Made by a program: the position numbers and the translations under genes
Part shown: piece after piece, positions 18,830 through 29,689 of the stretch
How the letters are laid out: each line of letters begins with the position of its first letter
Position numbering within the stretch: position 1 is the stretch's first letter
Origin: Nosema muscidifuracis
Taxonomy: Eukaryota > Microsporidia > Nosematidae
Assembly (NCBI GenBank): GCA_028335825.1
Contig: JAIOKI010000017.1
Coordinates: 357,493 to 421,492, forward strand
Length of the DNA: 64,000 nt
Direction: 5' to 3'
Notes under the pieces: generated by a model
Seen by the model: the letters and a program-made list of their open reading frames with translations, nothing else
Told to the model about the DNA's origin: nothing
Databases searched by the model: none

Positions 18830-19459
18830 ATGGTAAAAAGAGTATTCCATGATATAACAAATGTTAGCAGAAAGAATTTTAAGTTGACTATACACAAATC
18901 ATCACATAGAAAGAAACTTATTAGATGGTTGTACGAAGTAACAAGAGATTTTAGATATTCTCAGGCTACATTTGCTATATCAATATATATATTGGATTCG
19001 TATACACAAAAATGTGGGTTTGATTTAAGTGATTATCAGTTGATAGGTATTACTTCATTATTCGTTGGTGCTAAAATAGATGAAAAATCTTGTAAATCTA
19101 TTGATGAATATGTAGATGTTACTGATAATTATGCAAAAAAACAAGAAATTATAGATTTGGAACGGGAAATTTTGAAAGTAATAGATTTTGATATTAAGAT
19201 TCCTCATTCATATTTACAAACCTGGTATCTTAATAAAATGAGTAGTAGGTTTAGTTTAATTGAAAGAAGAGAAATTCTTTTTTCTACATTTGCTTATATT
19301 ATGGAGAAAAATACTTGTAAAAATAATATGTATTGGATATATTTAGAAGGAATAAGAGAAACTGAGAAAATTTTATCAGGTACTGATACGTCTGAAGAAT
19401 TAAAATTTTATCTTGAAAATAATAGAGTAATCAGGAATATTAAATTTGGAGTAGTGTAA
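18830..19459 (+). CDS. B-type mitotic cyclin
   Basis: Cyclins activate Cdk1-family kinases. The 209-residue protein begins with VFHDITN (residues 5-11), as in many B-type cyclins (R.VF.DITN), then enters the cyclin box: KLIRWLYEV at 29-37 (family L.DWL.EV, with the lysine and glutamate contacts), YILDSYTQK near 54-62, LIGITSLFVGAKIDE near 72-86 (family L.G.T..LIA.K.EE), and LEREILKVIDFDIKIPHSY (family E..IL..L.F.L..P) near 115-133. A second, weaker cyclin fold follows. It lacks the long N-terminal destruction-box region of yeast Clb proteins, so turnover signals are not seen. The start has ACTCATA before it, not a clear CCC. Confidence 0.88.
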   Translation: MVKRVFHDITNVSRKNFKLTIHKSSHRKKLIRWLYEVTRDFRYSQATFAISIYILDSYTQKCGFDLSDYQLIGITSLFVGAKIDEKSCKSIDEYVDVTDNYAKKQEIIDLEREILKVIDFDIKIPHSYLQTWYLNKMSSRFSLIERREILFSTFAYIMEKNTCKNNMYWIYLEGIRETEKILSGTDTSEELKFYLENNRVIRNIKFGVV

Positions 19460-19489
19460 TTAAATTATAGATATATGTAATAATAATTT

Positions 19490-19647
19490 AATTTATTTTT
19501 TCTCTTCTTGCATGATTTCAAAAATAAGTTTTATATTTTTTACACAAAAGTATTGCCTCGACAATTAAATTTATTTTTTTCTTCTTGCATGATTTCAAAA
19601 ATAAGTTTTATAATTTTCCACACAAAAGTATTGTCTCGACAATTAAA
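19490..19647. repeat. 78-bp tandem duplication
   Basis: A unit of about 78 bases containing TTCTTGCATGATTTCAAAAA and ACACAAAAGTATTG.CTCGAC begins at about 19490 and 19568, with only a few differences, and the first ten bases of a third copy follow at 19646. It separates the cyclin from the Sfr1-like gene. Confidence 0.85.
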
Positions 19648-19769
19648 TTTATTTTTAAATTTAATATTTTTTAAACTCTTTTAGTTATTTTTATTTTTTC
19701 TAAAATAATAAAAAATTACTCTAAACTTATTTCTCTTATCTATTTACGATTTTATAGCCCAAAACCATA

Positions 19770-20126
19770 ATGTACTTAAAAGAAGTTTCAGAAGGTAATA
19801 AGGAAGATTACGAGGAAATAAAAACTGATAACAAGATTTTTTATAGACTTAAGAGTAAAGAAAATACACCTATTAAGAAAAAGAAGAGATATTCAGATCT
19901 ACTTAAAGATCCTTTATTTGCTCAGCAAGATCTTTTTAGAAAACTCAATATGATAAAACAGTTCAGATATAAAAATGGAGATATGCCAAACTTGATTGAT
20001 CAATGGAAGTCTCTTATTGAGGAATGTATCATTATAATGCAGAAGGATTATGAAGTATCAGTTCAAGAAATATTTAAAATATTTAATCTTGAAAATTATG
20101 GATTTTCTTTAGACCAGTACGAATAA
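19770..20126 (+). CDS. Sfr1/Mei5-like recombination accessory protein
   Basis: Sfr1 (Mei5) pairs with Swi5 (Sae3) and stimulates Rad51/Dmc1 strand exchange. The 118-residue protein has a charged N-terminus and a C-terminal helical block KLNMIKQFRYKN, then LIDQWKSLIEECIIIMQ, then IFKIFNLENYGFSLDQYE. This follows the order of the Sfr1 C-terminal domain: 'L..V..YR.KN' helix, 'LI.KWR..CQ..L..L' helix, and a final 'I...GLD..LL.Y'. It is much shorter than fungal Sfr1, and the match is by pattern, so confidence is moderate. CCC at 19758-19760 lies nine bases upstream of the ATG. Confidence 0.5.
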   Translation: MYLKEVSEGNKEDYEEIKTDNKIFYRLKSKENTPIKKKKRYSDLLKDPLFAQQDLFRKLNMIKQFRYKNGDMPNLIDQWKSLIEECIIIMQKDYEVSVQEIFKIFNLENYGFSLDQYE

Positions 20127-20614
20127 AATACAAAAAAATGTTGTATTAAAAGATACTTAAATTAATTATAAGTATTCTTGATAAAATTTCTAATAAAACA
20201 AGTAGTCAATCAGTTTACTACTGTAAATCATTAGTCCCTGGGATTATCATATATAAATTCGTTTTTATTCAATTTCTTCATCCTTAGAGGTCTTTCATAT
20301 ATTTATTAATTATAAAGTGACTTAATTTGTATTTATTGAAATAAAGACACCATTTCAAAAAAGTATCTTTTTAATTACGTTATGTTTTTCATTTGAATAC
20401 GCTTGTCTTTGTTATACTTCAATAAATTGGTATTAGAGCTTTACACCATAGCCTAATAAATGAATCTTTATTTTGTTGTTATTTTCCTACACTTTAAAAT
20501 GTGTCCTTTTACAAATACCTTAATAATTTAAAATACTAAAAAAAATCAAAGATACAGGCATAAGCTTTAAGGTAGATCAGAAATATGTCATTAAAATATA
20601 TTAATTTTTTTAAT
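20127..20614. other. Spacer between convergent genes, nothing certain
   Basis: Less AT-biased than most spacers (for example TCAGTTTACTACTGTAAATC and GTCCCTGGGATTATC near 20205-20250), which hints at former function, but neither strand gives a supported ORF or RNA gene. Confidence 0.3.
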
Positions 20615-21364
20615 TTATTGAGTGTAAATGGGGACAGATTCTTCTTCCTCTTCATCAGAATAACATCTTTCTTTATAATCTAAATCAACAGCTTCTTCAT
20701 CATCCATAAACATATCAGGTCTACTTTCAAATAATTCTAAACCTTTTGGACCAGAAGATAAAGCATGTAACTTTTTCTGATGTTCAATTTCTTCTTTAAG
20801 TTTCTTTTCTTTCCAAGCATTAAACGTCTCTTCAGTCAGAGGTGTCAAATTATCTCCTAGTGATTGTCTACTAAGTTCAAGATATTCTTCTAAACTCAAT
20901 TCAGCAGTATTATCACCTTTTAAATCAATTAATTTATGAATATCAGTACATCTTGGAAATGGACATTCCCATTTAGTACTATATTCGTTATTATTGATAG
21001 CATCAATTAAAAATCTACACACATGTTTAGGTCCTTTATTGTTAGTTTCTGCCACTTTATTCTCAATTTTTTTGATTGTCTCATGTGCAAATCTACAATT
21101 ATCTCCTTCTGTACAACATTTATTGACATAATTGACACATTGTACTGATTTAGGATCAACTCCAACTGGTATTTTTTGTACAACAGCTTTAACTTCTTTT
21201 TTAGTTTTACTCTTTTTTAATTCAGCATCTTTTATACGTAAAGCTTCAATTTGTTTTTCTAATGCTGCTTTCTGTTTTTTATTTTTTAATCCAAACATTT
21301 TATCTTCTATTTCTTTAATCTGTGCTTTTAAATCTTTTGTAGTCGCAATTTGCTTTTTAGCCAT
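20615..21364 (-). CDS. TMA46: Tma46/ZC3H15-type CCCH zinc-finger protein (DRG1 partner)
   Basis: Tma46 (human ZC3H15/DFRP1) binds and stabilises the ribosome-associated GTPase Rbg1/DRG1. The 249-residue protein has the family N-terminus with KMFGLKNKKQK near 22-32 (family K.FGLKNK.GAK), a first CCCH finger (C..Y...C..GD.CRFAH, about residues 79-98), a second one (C..L....(N)..W.CP...C...H, about 118-143), and the DFRP segment with LSLEEYLELSR and LTEETFNAWKEKK near 155-190 (family 'T.E.F..WK..'). The end is acidic (EEEEE). Length is close to yeast Tma46 (345) minus linkers. The start is fixed by CCC two bases upstream of the ATG (complement of 21366-21368). A GIR2-like protein, the DRG2 partner, is at 12250. 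Confidence 0.92.
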   Translation of the reverse strand: MAKKQIATTKDLKAQIKEIEDKMFGLKNKKQKAALEKQIEALRIKDAELKKSKTKKEVKAVVQKIPVGVDPKSVQCVNYVNKCCTEGDNCRFAHETIKKIENKVAETNNKGPKHVCRFLIDAINNNEYSTKWECPFPRCTDIHKLIDLKGDNTAELSLEEYLELSRQSLGDNLTPLTEETFNAWKEKKLKEEIEHQKKLHALSSGPKGLELFESRPDMFMDDEEAVDLDYKERCYSDEEEEESVPIYTQ

Positions 21365-21429
21365 AGGGATGAAATAAATATTTTTTTATAAATGTATTTG
21401 CTACAAAAAAAAAACTAATAATTTAAAAA

Positions 21430-22293
21430 TTAATTTATTGTAATTTTGTATAATGCGTTATGATATTTTTTATTTCTACTGTGCGATGAAGATCTTTCTT
21501 CTCTTCCTACTGCTATAAAAATTTTATTCTGAAATATTTCAATGATATTAACTGAACCATCTAAATCTACTTTTTCAAGAATAGTTAAATCATTAAAACA
21601 AACTTTACAAATATAAATTATACCATTTTCACATCCAATAAGTACCTTATCATTATAATTTTTAATACAACTTATATAACCTTCCAAATTAAAATTTTTA
21701 ACAATTTTATCTTTTTCGATGTCATAAAGATTTACACAAGTGTCAGCACCAAATAAAACAATTTTTTTTGAAACAAGATCGAGACAATTTGCGAACCCAA
21801 CATTTATATTCTTAACTTTAGATGATTTATTATCTATAACTACTAATTTATTATCAATAGATATCATTTTATCTTTAGCAGAATCACATATGTCAAGTAT
21901 TTTATTCGTACATCCATAAAACATTCTCAATGGTTTAAAATCAGTATCAGTGTACATTAATTTACCATCAGTTGTTCCAATTAAATATTTTGGTTCATTT
22001 TCTATTTTCTTAATGTAAGAGATATCAAATTTAACATTTATTACATGTTCTTTTTTATTTAATGTATTGTATTTGTAAACTATTTTGTCTTTTGATATGC
22101 AATTTAATATTTCTTTATCTTCAACTATTCTAGATATATTTTTTTTAAATTTCAAAATTTTCTTTTTAGTTAAATTAATATCTGTTTCTATTACTTTATT
22201 GCTCTTTGTTGATATGTAAAGTTTATCATTAATGTTAATCATATTGAGAGGAGTATTGAACAATTTAATTCTTTTTAAAATTATCAAGCTCAT
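21430..22293 (-). CDS. WD40-type beta-propeller, probably Rrp9/U3-55K
   Basis: Rrp9 binds the U3 snoRNA box B/C during 18S rRNA processing. The 287-residue protein consists of seven or so degenerate WD-like blades of 35-40 residues (LIGTTDGKLMYTD, VLFGADTCVNLYDI, VLIGCENGIIYICKV), few with the W-D ends. The final blade reads VNIIEIFQNKIFIAVGREERSSSH, then a basic loop and NALYKITI; Rrp9 has A.A.G.EHR.GRW......N....I at this place. That end is the main reason for the call; other propellers remain possible. The ATG at 22293 has CCC four bases before it (complement of 22297-22299); a TTG one codon upstream is not the start. Confidence 0.55.
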   Translation of the reverse strand: MSLIILKRIKLFNTPLNMININDKLYISTKSNKVIETDINLTKKKILKFKKNISRIVEDKEILNCISKDKIVYKYNTLNKKEHVINVKFDISYIKKIENEPKYLIGTTDGKLMYTDTDFKPLRMFYGCTNKILDICDSAKDKMISIDNKLVVIDNKSSKVKNINVGFANCLDLVSKKIVLFGADTCVNLYDIEKDKIVKNFNLEGYISCIKNYNDKVLIGCENGIIYICKVCFNDLTILEKVDLDGSVNIIEIFQNKIFIAVGREERSSSHSRNKKYHNALYKITIN

Positions 22294-23582
22294 CAAGGGT
22301 GAATGAATACAAAAAAAAATTATTAAGAAGAAATATTTTGATAAAAGAGATTTAAGTACTATTAATATTAGAAATAAATATCAACATAATTATGTATATT
22401 CCATATATTAATAAGAAAATTAATAATGCTATTTAAATATAATTTTATAAAACAATTATCAGATAAAGATAAATAAAATATTTTTCAATACGTTATCATA
22501 GATAAAAAAATGAAATTTAATTTTTAATATTAGAAGTATATTCTCGTTAAAAGAGGAAATATTTATTCCATATATATAAAATTTAAATTCAACATTTAAG
22601 TTATATATTCATAAAATATCTATCCCTAATTATGATAAATAAACAAAATTTATTCATTTTTAATTTCTAATAATAAAATTATATTCTCGTTCTATAAAGA
22701 GGAAATGCTTATTCCGTATATAAAAAAATATTTTAACAAAAATCAGAAACTTTTCTCTTTTGAAATTTAAAAAATTAATTTTTATAACCATTATATAAAA
22801 TAAAGGTGTGTTTATTGTCAATAATGTTGTTACTTAATTTGCTTTCTTCCTGCATGGGGTAAAATAATAAATATTTTAACAAAAATCAGAAACTTTTCTC
22901 TTTTGAAATTTAAAAAATTAATTTTTATAATCATACTATCGACTTTTTATTGGAAATAATATTTATAAGATTAATTTATTTTCTTAATCATTTGATATAA
23001 AAATAAAAGAAACTATATGCTAAGATTCTAATAGAAATATAATTTATTATAAAATATTATTTTGATTATGATCAATCAATGTATAAAAGTTATTGATTTT
23101 TTTATTATATATATTTTGATAAAAAAATCTGTTTGAATAATCTAATTTTAAATACTTTACAATAAAATTTATAATCTTAACGTAAAAAATAAAATATTTA
23201 TAAGTTTTCAAATTTATCGGGGCAAATAATAAAAAAATTTATTGTCGATTTAATGGCATCATATTTAACTAAATGAATGTTCAATTTTAATTTATGTTAG
23301 TATATAGAAATTTTGATAAATTAAATAATGAAGAATTTATCACATTCTTATTATATATCAAGTACTCGATCAAAATTATAAATTTATATAAATTTAATTA
23401 AAATTTGTTCTTTTCACATGTCAAAAATCTCAAAATTTCAAGTTATTGTAAAATAAAAAAATATTTTTTCAAATATTAAAACTAAATCGATTTATAAATT
23501 TATATATTAAATGTCAAAAATCTTATTAGGTTAATCATAGTGATTAATTATTTTATTCTTTAAACAACAAAATGACCCTAAG
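22294..23582. repeat. 1.3-kb AT-rich spacer with a dispersed direct repeat
   Basis: A block of about 63 bases (ATATTTTAACAAAAATCAGA onward, ending TTAATTTTTATAA) occurs at about 22728 and 22871. Just before, a related pair TATTCTCGTT..AAGAGGAAAT occurs at 22540 and 22684, so a 140-bp segment seems to have been duplicated in steps. No ORF is supported. Confidence 0.55.
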
Positions 23583-23855
23583 ATGAAAGATTATATTTTA
23601 GAATATGTTCATATGCTTGATGAAGAGGATAAGAAAGATCTTCTAATGAGTTTATTTTCTTATAATAAAAGTGTATCATATGGATTGGATAATGAGATAA
23701 ATTTACTTGTATATACGTCTTATATGGATTGTATTAAAGCAAAGATTATGTATAATAATCATGTATCATCTTTAAATAGGAGCATACTAATATATGGGAG
23801 TACTATTCTTTGTAATATATTTTTATTTTGTTTATTATTCAAATTAATAATTTAA
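23583..23855 (+). CDS. Small tail-anchored membrane protein, 90 aa
   Basis: The first 70 residues are polar and helical (EYVHMLDEEDKKDLLMSLF), and the last 20 form one hydrophobic segment (ILIYGSTILCNIFLFCLLF) ending KLII. That is the plan of a tail-anchored protein, such as a small SNARE-like or TOM/SEC accessory protein, but no family motif is seen. CCC at 23576-23578, four bases before the ATG, supports that it is a gene. Confidence 0.6.
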   Translation: MKDYILEYVHMLDEEDKKDLLMSLFSYNKSVSYGLDNEINLLVYTSYMDCIKAKIMYNNHVSSLNRSILIYGSTILCNIFLFCLLFKLII

Positions 23856-23901
23856 GAATAATAATTAAAGTCAAACTGATCAGAAACTTTAATGATAAAT
23901 T

Positions 23902-24795
23902 TTATTCTAAAACGTTTAATATATTTTCAAGGTAAAAATAATCTTCATCAGAAAAAATTCTTCTTAAGTGATAAAATCTTGATTTAACGTATTTTTTATA
24001 ATTAAAGTCTTCGTTAGATTTTTCTTTCAATAAGTAAAGACCCCATACAAACCATAAATAATGACTTACAATTTCTAAATTCTCGACTTTTTTCAAATTA
24101 TCTTTAACGTCTTTTGTTTCAAAATATGTCTGTAAAAATTCTATCTTTTCTTCTTCTGTGTATCCGATTCCTTTGATGTATTCACAATTATCATAATCAA
24201 CTTCAGATTCACAAAATAAATTTGCAATATCAAACAAGCATTCACCCATAGAACTGTACTCAAAATCAATAAAAACAATCTCACCTGTATAAAGCATATT
24301 ATTAGGTTGAAGATCATTATGACATAAAACAAGTTTACATTGATTATTTTCCAATATATTCATTATTTCAATCTTACTTTTTTCTAGTATATCAATAATA
24401 TGTTCAGTATCATTTTTTAAAGAGTCTTTTACTTTAGAAATTTCCATGTTTAATAAGTATTCAAAATCTATAAAATCATTAATTTCAATAGAATGAAATT
24501 TTTTCATAGAAAGAGCTATATTCTTTAGATCCCTTTTGAAAATGCATTTTTTATGATCAATATACTTTTCTATTCTGTAATTTATGGATTGAGTTATTAT
24601 TTCTGGTATATTTATTTTTTCTAATATAAGTTCTTCATAAATATTTTTGTTTTCATACTTTTTAAGAATAAAGAACTCACCACCTGCCTTAATTTTATAA
24701 ACTTTATTCGTATATGCATTTGATTGTTTTTCTATGGATTCGATTGGTAATTTAATATGTAATAGAAAGAGTTGTATAATATCATTGTAGCTCAT
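23902..24795 (-). CDS. Choline/ethanolamine kinase
   Basis: The enzyme phosphorylates choline or ethanolamine, the first step of the Kennedy pathway for phosphatidylcholine and phosphatidylethanolamine. The 297-residue protein has the family's kinase-like fold: N-terminal sheet with SNAYTNKVYKI (family GG.SN..Y.V), the Brenner catalytic loop CHNDLQPNNML (Asp161; family CHND...GN.L), and IDFEYSSMG (176-184; family IDFEY...N....DI.N.F.E), followed by DIANLFCE. The remaining helices hold the conserved HYLWFVWGLY (family S.L.W..W.L.Q). Choline versus ethanolamine cannot be decided. CCCC lies one base off the ATG (complement of 24797-24800). Confidence 0.92.
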   Translation of the reverse strand: MSYNDIIQLFLLHIKLPIESIEKQSNAYTNKVYKIKAGGEFFILKKYENKNIYEELILEKINIPEIITQSINYRIEKYIDHKKCIFKRDLKNIALSMKKFHSIEINDFIDFEYLLNMEISKVKDSLKNDTEHIIDILEKSKIEIMNILENNQCKLVLCHNDLQPNNMLYTGEIVFIDFEYSSMGECLFDIANLFCESEVDYDNCEYIKGIGYTEEEKIEFLQTYFETKDVKDNLKKVENLEIVSHYLWFVWGLYLLKEKSNEDFNYKKYVKSRFYHLRRIFSDEDYFYLENILNVLE

Positions 24796-25736
24796 AGGGG
24801 TATAAAATTATTATTTTTTTATCTAGAGATATTTCAAAAAATATTGGTTTAATAACAAGATTAAATTATTTAATTAATAATGATTAATATAAAAATACTA
24901 TCAATCAACTTCTATATTATACAATAACCAATAATTTTTTTAATTTTAAGATAAATAAATTTTTTTGATGTAATTATAAAATTATTATGATGAATTATTA
25001 TATCAATAGATAAATTAATAAAAGTAATTAAAAATTATGAAATCTAAAAATTTTATAATTTCAGATTACCTTTTATTATTAAATACATAATTCAAATTAT
25101 ACTTTTAAAATATTTTTTCATATTTCTTACATTATATTATTAAATACAGCTTAATTTCTTAAGTTATTGTAGCTAAGTTTAAGTGCACACATAAAACAAA
25201 AATTAGAAACTCAATTAAAGTATATAAATAACAACATACAAGATTACTTTGAACATTCACAGCAAGTTCTAATAATTTTCATCAGTATTATTGTTTTTTT
25301 AATTAATAAAAAAGATCTTTATTTATGTCTAAATTTAATTATTTTGTATATCTAAATATAAGAAATGTAATTTAAAGAATAAAGTATTGTAAAATTGCTA
25401 TACTTATATTATATAAAGTTTTTAATTGCAAAATATTTTTTTCTGTTTTTATATTGTACGAAAATTCCCTTTATATTTTTTTTATTTCATAAATATTATT
25501 ATTGTGTGTTGTTTTATCATTAAATTAACAAAAAATTTAATTAAACTAAAATATTTTGTTACTTTTACGAAAATAAATCTGTGATTCAAAAATTTATTTT
25601 AACATTAAAATTCGAAAAAAAAGAGCTTATAAGAAAAATATTGTATTAATTTTGATGATTAAAATATTTTATAATAATTTTAGTATTTTAATTAAATTTT
25701 GATTTTTAAAAATCTCTTAATATCTTTGATTAAATT
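24796..25736. other. AT-rich spacer, no gene seen
   Basis: About 940 bases of A/T-dominated sequence. No open frame with a start signal, no tandem array and no coding-like remnant was found on either strand. Confidence 0.4.
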
Positions 25737-27148
25737 TTATTGGAAACCAAAATCCATTGGAAAATTTATAACTGTTTTTATATTTGATTTAAGTTCTTCG
25801 TAAGTTTGATTCCAAGGAATATAAAGAACATTAAAACATGTACGTCCAAGTGGAAATTTTCCAGTAGATTTGGATTCATCAATTTTAGCTATTGTAAATA
25901 TTGTAATTCCTCCATTTCCTCTTAATTCTTTAAATCCACCGAATGGAACTCTCTTTGATCCAGTACAAAATTGTAATAATTTAATTCGTTCTGTTGGGTT
26001 TAATTCATTAACTATTTTCCAAAACCAAATTATTATAGTATCGTCTGGTGTATAATTGTAATAAATGGTGTTTGATTTCCAATCTTCTACATCAATTTCA
26101 GATTTACCACATATAAATAATTCTAATTCTTCTGGTGTAAATACTGTAAGCAAATCTTTTTCTAATATATCGAAAATTCCATCTCTTATTGCTTTTAATT
26201 GTGGCTCTACAATTCCAATAAGTCTTTCTTTAACATAAAGAGCCATAAATTCTTCTTTATTACAGTCTTCAACATCTATGTTAGCTCCATTAGGCTTAAG
26301 TTCTATTGTTTTAATCTTATTATCAAAATCCTCAACATCAAATGAAAATGAAAGACCATATTCTTTAACAGAATTTTTATTGAGATTTAGTAAGTTGTTA
26401 TAAAGAGTTTCACTTATATATTTGATATCAGATAAATCACAAGTCTGATTTAAAATATATTTATACATAAACCTATTAAAATTTAGATTAATATTAATAT
26501 TTCTAATAATAGCTATAGCTATTAAATTACCAAGAAATTTATATTGTGATAAATAGCTCATATCTATCTTACTATTGTATTTTGGACAAATCGTATAATT
26601 CGTGTGTTCGGCATATGAAAATAGACCAAAATCTGGATCTACCATTTTTTCAGTAACCAGGTTAAGCCATTCTTTAGTAAGTCCTGTATAATCAAATCCT
26701 TTCTCTTTAGTAAATGTTATTCTAATTCGTTTTTTTTTCAAATCTTCGTTTGACAATTTTTGAAATTGGATAAAAGAATCACGCACAATTTCATTTCTAT
26801 TGACAATAATTACATGTACATATCCATTAAAATATTTACATTCTTTTATTCTACGTTGGACATAATTTATTTTATCTTCAAAATCAAGATCTTGTCTATT
26901 TAATATTATTTTTGAAGATGAATCAATATCTTCCTCATCATATGATTCATTTTCTTCATATGTTTCTGACGAACTACTATTTGTAGATGGTTTTTTATTA
27001 GATTTATCATCTAAATCATTATTATTATAATAAATATACGATGGATTATCTGAATTATTAGTTTTGCTAATAAATTCTGAAATTTTATCAATATTACTAA
27101 AATTATCAATAATACTCCTGTTAAATATGTCTTTAAATTAGATTTCAT
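25737..27148 (-). CDS. HECT-domain E3 ubiquitin ligase, start in a different frame
   Basis: HECT ligases take ubiquitin from an E2 onto a cysteine and pass it to substrates. The domain is complete: it starts KINYVQRRI and VNRNEIVRDSF near 26880-26775 (family 'R..I..DS'), continues with GFDYTGLTKEWLNLV (family G.D.GGL..E.F.L), LIAIAI (family G...G.AI), FCTGSKRVPFGGF (family F.TG..R.P..GF), and ends LGRTCFNVLYIPWNQTYEEL with the catalytic Cys codon at 25836-25838. The frame is open to 27137 with an acidic, Ser/Asn-rich linker but contains no ATG. An ATG at 27146-27148 with CCCC just before it lies in a different frame and would give a membrane-anchor-like start (MKSNLKTYLTGVLLIILVIL). So the gene probably begins there and carries a single frame change within the first 45 codons, or a short unrecognised intron. 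Confidence 0.85.
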
Positions 27149-29085
27149 ATAAGGGGTATTGATAAAAACTTAATTGAAATTATAAATTAATATATTCGGT
27201 AGTACTGGTTTATTTTTAAATTTAAATAATTTTTTTATACCCCTTATAATAAAAATATTTTCTGACTCACAATATTTTTTAATAATTTAGAAAAAAACGA
27301 ATATTTATTACATTAAAATAAATGATGTCTTTGACATGTTAATAAATTAAAAATTATGTTGAAGAAAAATTTTCAATGATAACATTTCTTGGAGTAAATA
27401 TTAATAATAACATATTTAACTATGAATAAAAATTATTACTAAAATTATTTATCTTAAATCTGGTTTATTTAATTTTAATCTAAAAATGAGTAGTTTTAAT
27501 AAATATCTTTAATTTATATGTTATTAAAAATTTAAAGATGTTGTTATATGACATCTCTGAAAGGAGTTGGGAGACTATCTAAATAAAGTTATCTATAATA
27601 AAGAATGTTATGGCGTTATAATACCAAATATTATCAGTGTGAAAATTACTTACGTTATGATCAAGACAAACGTGTTTTTATATAACACGTCATCAATTTC
27701 AATTCAATACTTCACTTATTTAAAGACATTTTAATAAGTTATGAATACTTTTATAAATAGTGTGTTGGAATCTAAATAAATAATAAATACGTTGTTAAAT
27801 TAAATAATTATTCTAAATACATGGAAGTATTAAAGGGGAAAAATATAAAACAAATTATAATTAAATGAACAGATTTGACACGTTGGGTTCACAAAGATAA
27901 GACAATGGCAATTATTGTCTTTTATATATTTGCATATATTCATTTGATTTATATAAGTGCTTAAATTTTTGAAATTCAATAATATTTCAGAAAACTTCAT
28001 CTTTTATTCTATTATTCTTATGATATATTTATTTAAATACTGATATATTGTAGATTGACTCGTATTTATAGTTATGATCAAGATATTCTTCCTTAGAATA
28101 TGTATAATCGTTAGTATCTATTTCTCTTCTCAAATTCTTCTTTTTAATTATTTATAATACTAATATTATATTCAAAAGTATTAATTTTTGAGATATTTTA
28201 ATTTAATAAAAGATTTCATAAATAAGAAAATAATATAAATTTCTGATATATAGTTATTCATTATTATATATGTTATAATCCCAATTTTAAACTCTTTTTA
28301 TCATGTTAAATACATATTAACATTGTTTAAGTTCTTATAAATGGAATTAGATTTGGAACATTACTTAATAATTTTAATTAAGTATTGAATTTAACAGTAA
28401 AGAAAAAGCTAGTCAACTAAATAACTTTTATAAAATTACTAATAATGCTACATTATAGGTAGATTAGGTCATCACATATATTAATAGCCTATACTCCTTA
28501 ATTATTACTTAAAATTTTACTTTAGAAAATGCAATCTAAAATCTCTCTTTAGATTTCAAAACATGTTAATAAACTAAAATTTATAGATAAATTGCATATC
28601 TGTAAAAAAGATGGAATTAGAAACTACATTAGGTGATACAATAATTTTTGTAATATATTCACCTATATTTTATAAGAATCACATTCAAACAAATAAAAGC
28701 TGAATGATAAATATATCTAAATAAGGATATAAAACTATATCTGGCCAATTACTAAAGGTGTTAACTTAAAAAATATTAATAATTACAAAAAACTTTTACG
28801 ATGAGTAGTTTAATAACTTAAAAGCTATTTAGACTGTAAAAAAGCATAAAGATAACGTACTTGTTTGTTATACTATCTTAGTTTAATTTTAAATATATAC
28901 GTATAACTAAAACTATTTAAAAAACGAAGAAAGATTCAAATTTAAGTTGAATATAGTCTAAAATACGAATTTAAGTTATCAAATAACATCAGTATTGATT
29001 TGTTGACGAGTTAATTAAATTATAGATGAATAGTGGAATATTTTAAACAATTATAATTAAAAAAATATTTTATTTAAAATTTATT
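27149..29085. other. Start of the gene-poor part; AT-rich spacer
   Basis: No supported gene. On the minus strand near 28150-28030 a short coding-like run (RREIDTNDYTYSKEEYLDHN) suggests a remnant, but nothing can be named. Gene density drops sharply from here to the right end. Confidence 0.4.
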
Positions 29086-29089
29086 GCAT

Positions 29090-29480
29090 CAAAAGATATT
29101 AAAGTTAGAGTATATTCGCGAATATAAAGCGCTTTAAATGTAAAGTACAATAAACCTGATATATACATAGTAGAAGAGCTTAGAAAAGAAGTTGTTATAA
29201 TAGAGGTAGAAATAAGCAACTTTTATGATTTGCGAGAAATGAAGACAGAGAAGAAGCATAAATATAATCTCCTGGCCAATCCCTCTGCTTTTCTATACAA
29301 GTATAAGTCCAGAATAATCTCTTTCGCTATGACTTGAAACGGTATAGTAACAAACTTTCATCGCGCATATAGAACTGAGCTAGAGTTAGATATTTACATT
29401 GAGGCATACATTTAGATTAAAATACTCAAGATGACATTGGAAAGTCGCTGCAGAGTCTGCAATAACGAAGTCTTAGTAGG
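29090..29480 (+). mobile_element. Old decayed LINE, C-terminal endonuclease part
   Basis: The plus strand reads, with stops, as a diverged homologue of the endonuclease end of the young LINEs in this window. Matching phrases: NKPDIYIVEELRKEVVIIEV (young copy NKPDILVFDKKKKEILIVEV), then KHKYNLLANPSAF (young RKYDLLANELGL), KSRIISFAMT.NGIVT.FH (young RTRIVPYVMTWDGVVTKYH), and ELELDIYIEAYI (young ELEILPFLEAYI). The P-D...E-V endonuclease core is thus visible. Divergence is large and several in-frame stops exist (after about 15, 90 and 125 codons), so this copy belongs to an older or separate lineage. Its 5' end is missing or unrecognisable. Confidence 0.7.
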
Positions 29481-29689
29481 TAGTAGTCTAAAAGTTGAAA
29501 AAAAGGAGGCCAATCGAAGATATAAGTGATGCCTAAAGAGTTGAATGAAGAATAAAATAAGAACATCATTAAACTTTACCTAAAATAAACAATTTTATAT
29601 ATTAATTAAAAATTTGTTTCAATAGAAATCTGATGATTTTATAATTTAAAAGAAAAACAAGAATTAGACTAAAATAATACCTTATGAAA

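Noticed and set aside
20425-20445. TTGGTATTAGAGC, similar to the primer-binding site of plant LTR elements (TGGTATCAGAGC)
   Set aside because: No LTR was found beside it and no element coding follows; one short match in AT-rich DNA is not enough.
27014-27148. A spliceosomal intron to rescue the HECT start
   Set aside because: GT...AG pairs in this stretch give lengths that do not fit the needed 3n+2, and no GTAAGT-type donor with a branch site was seen, so I prefer a frame change.
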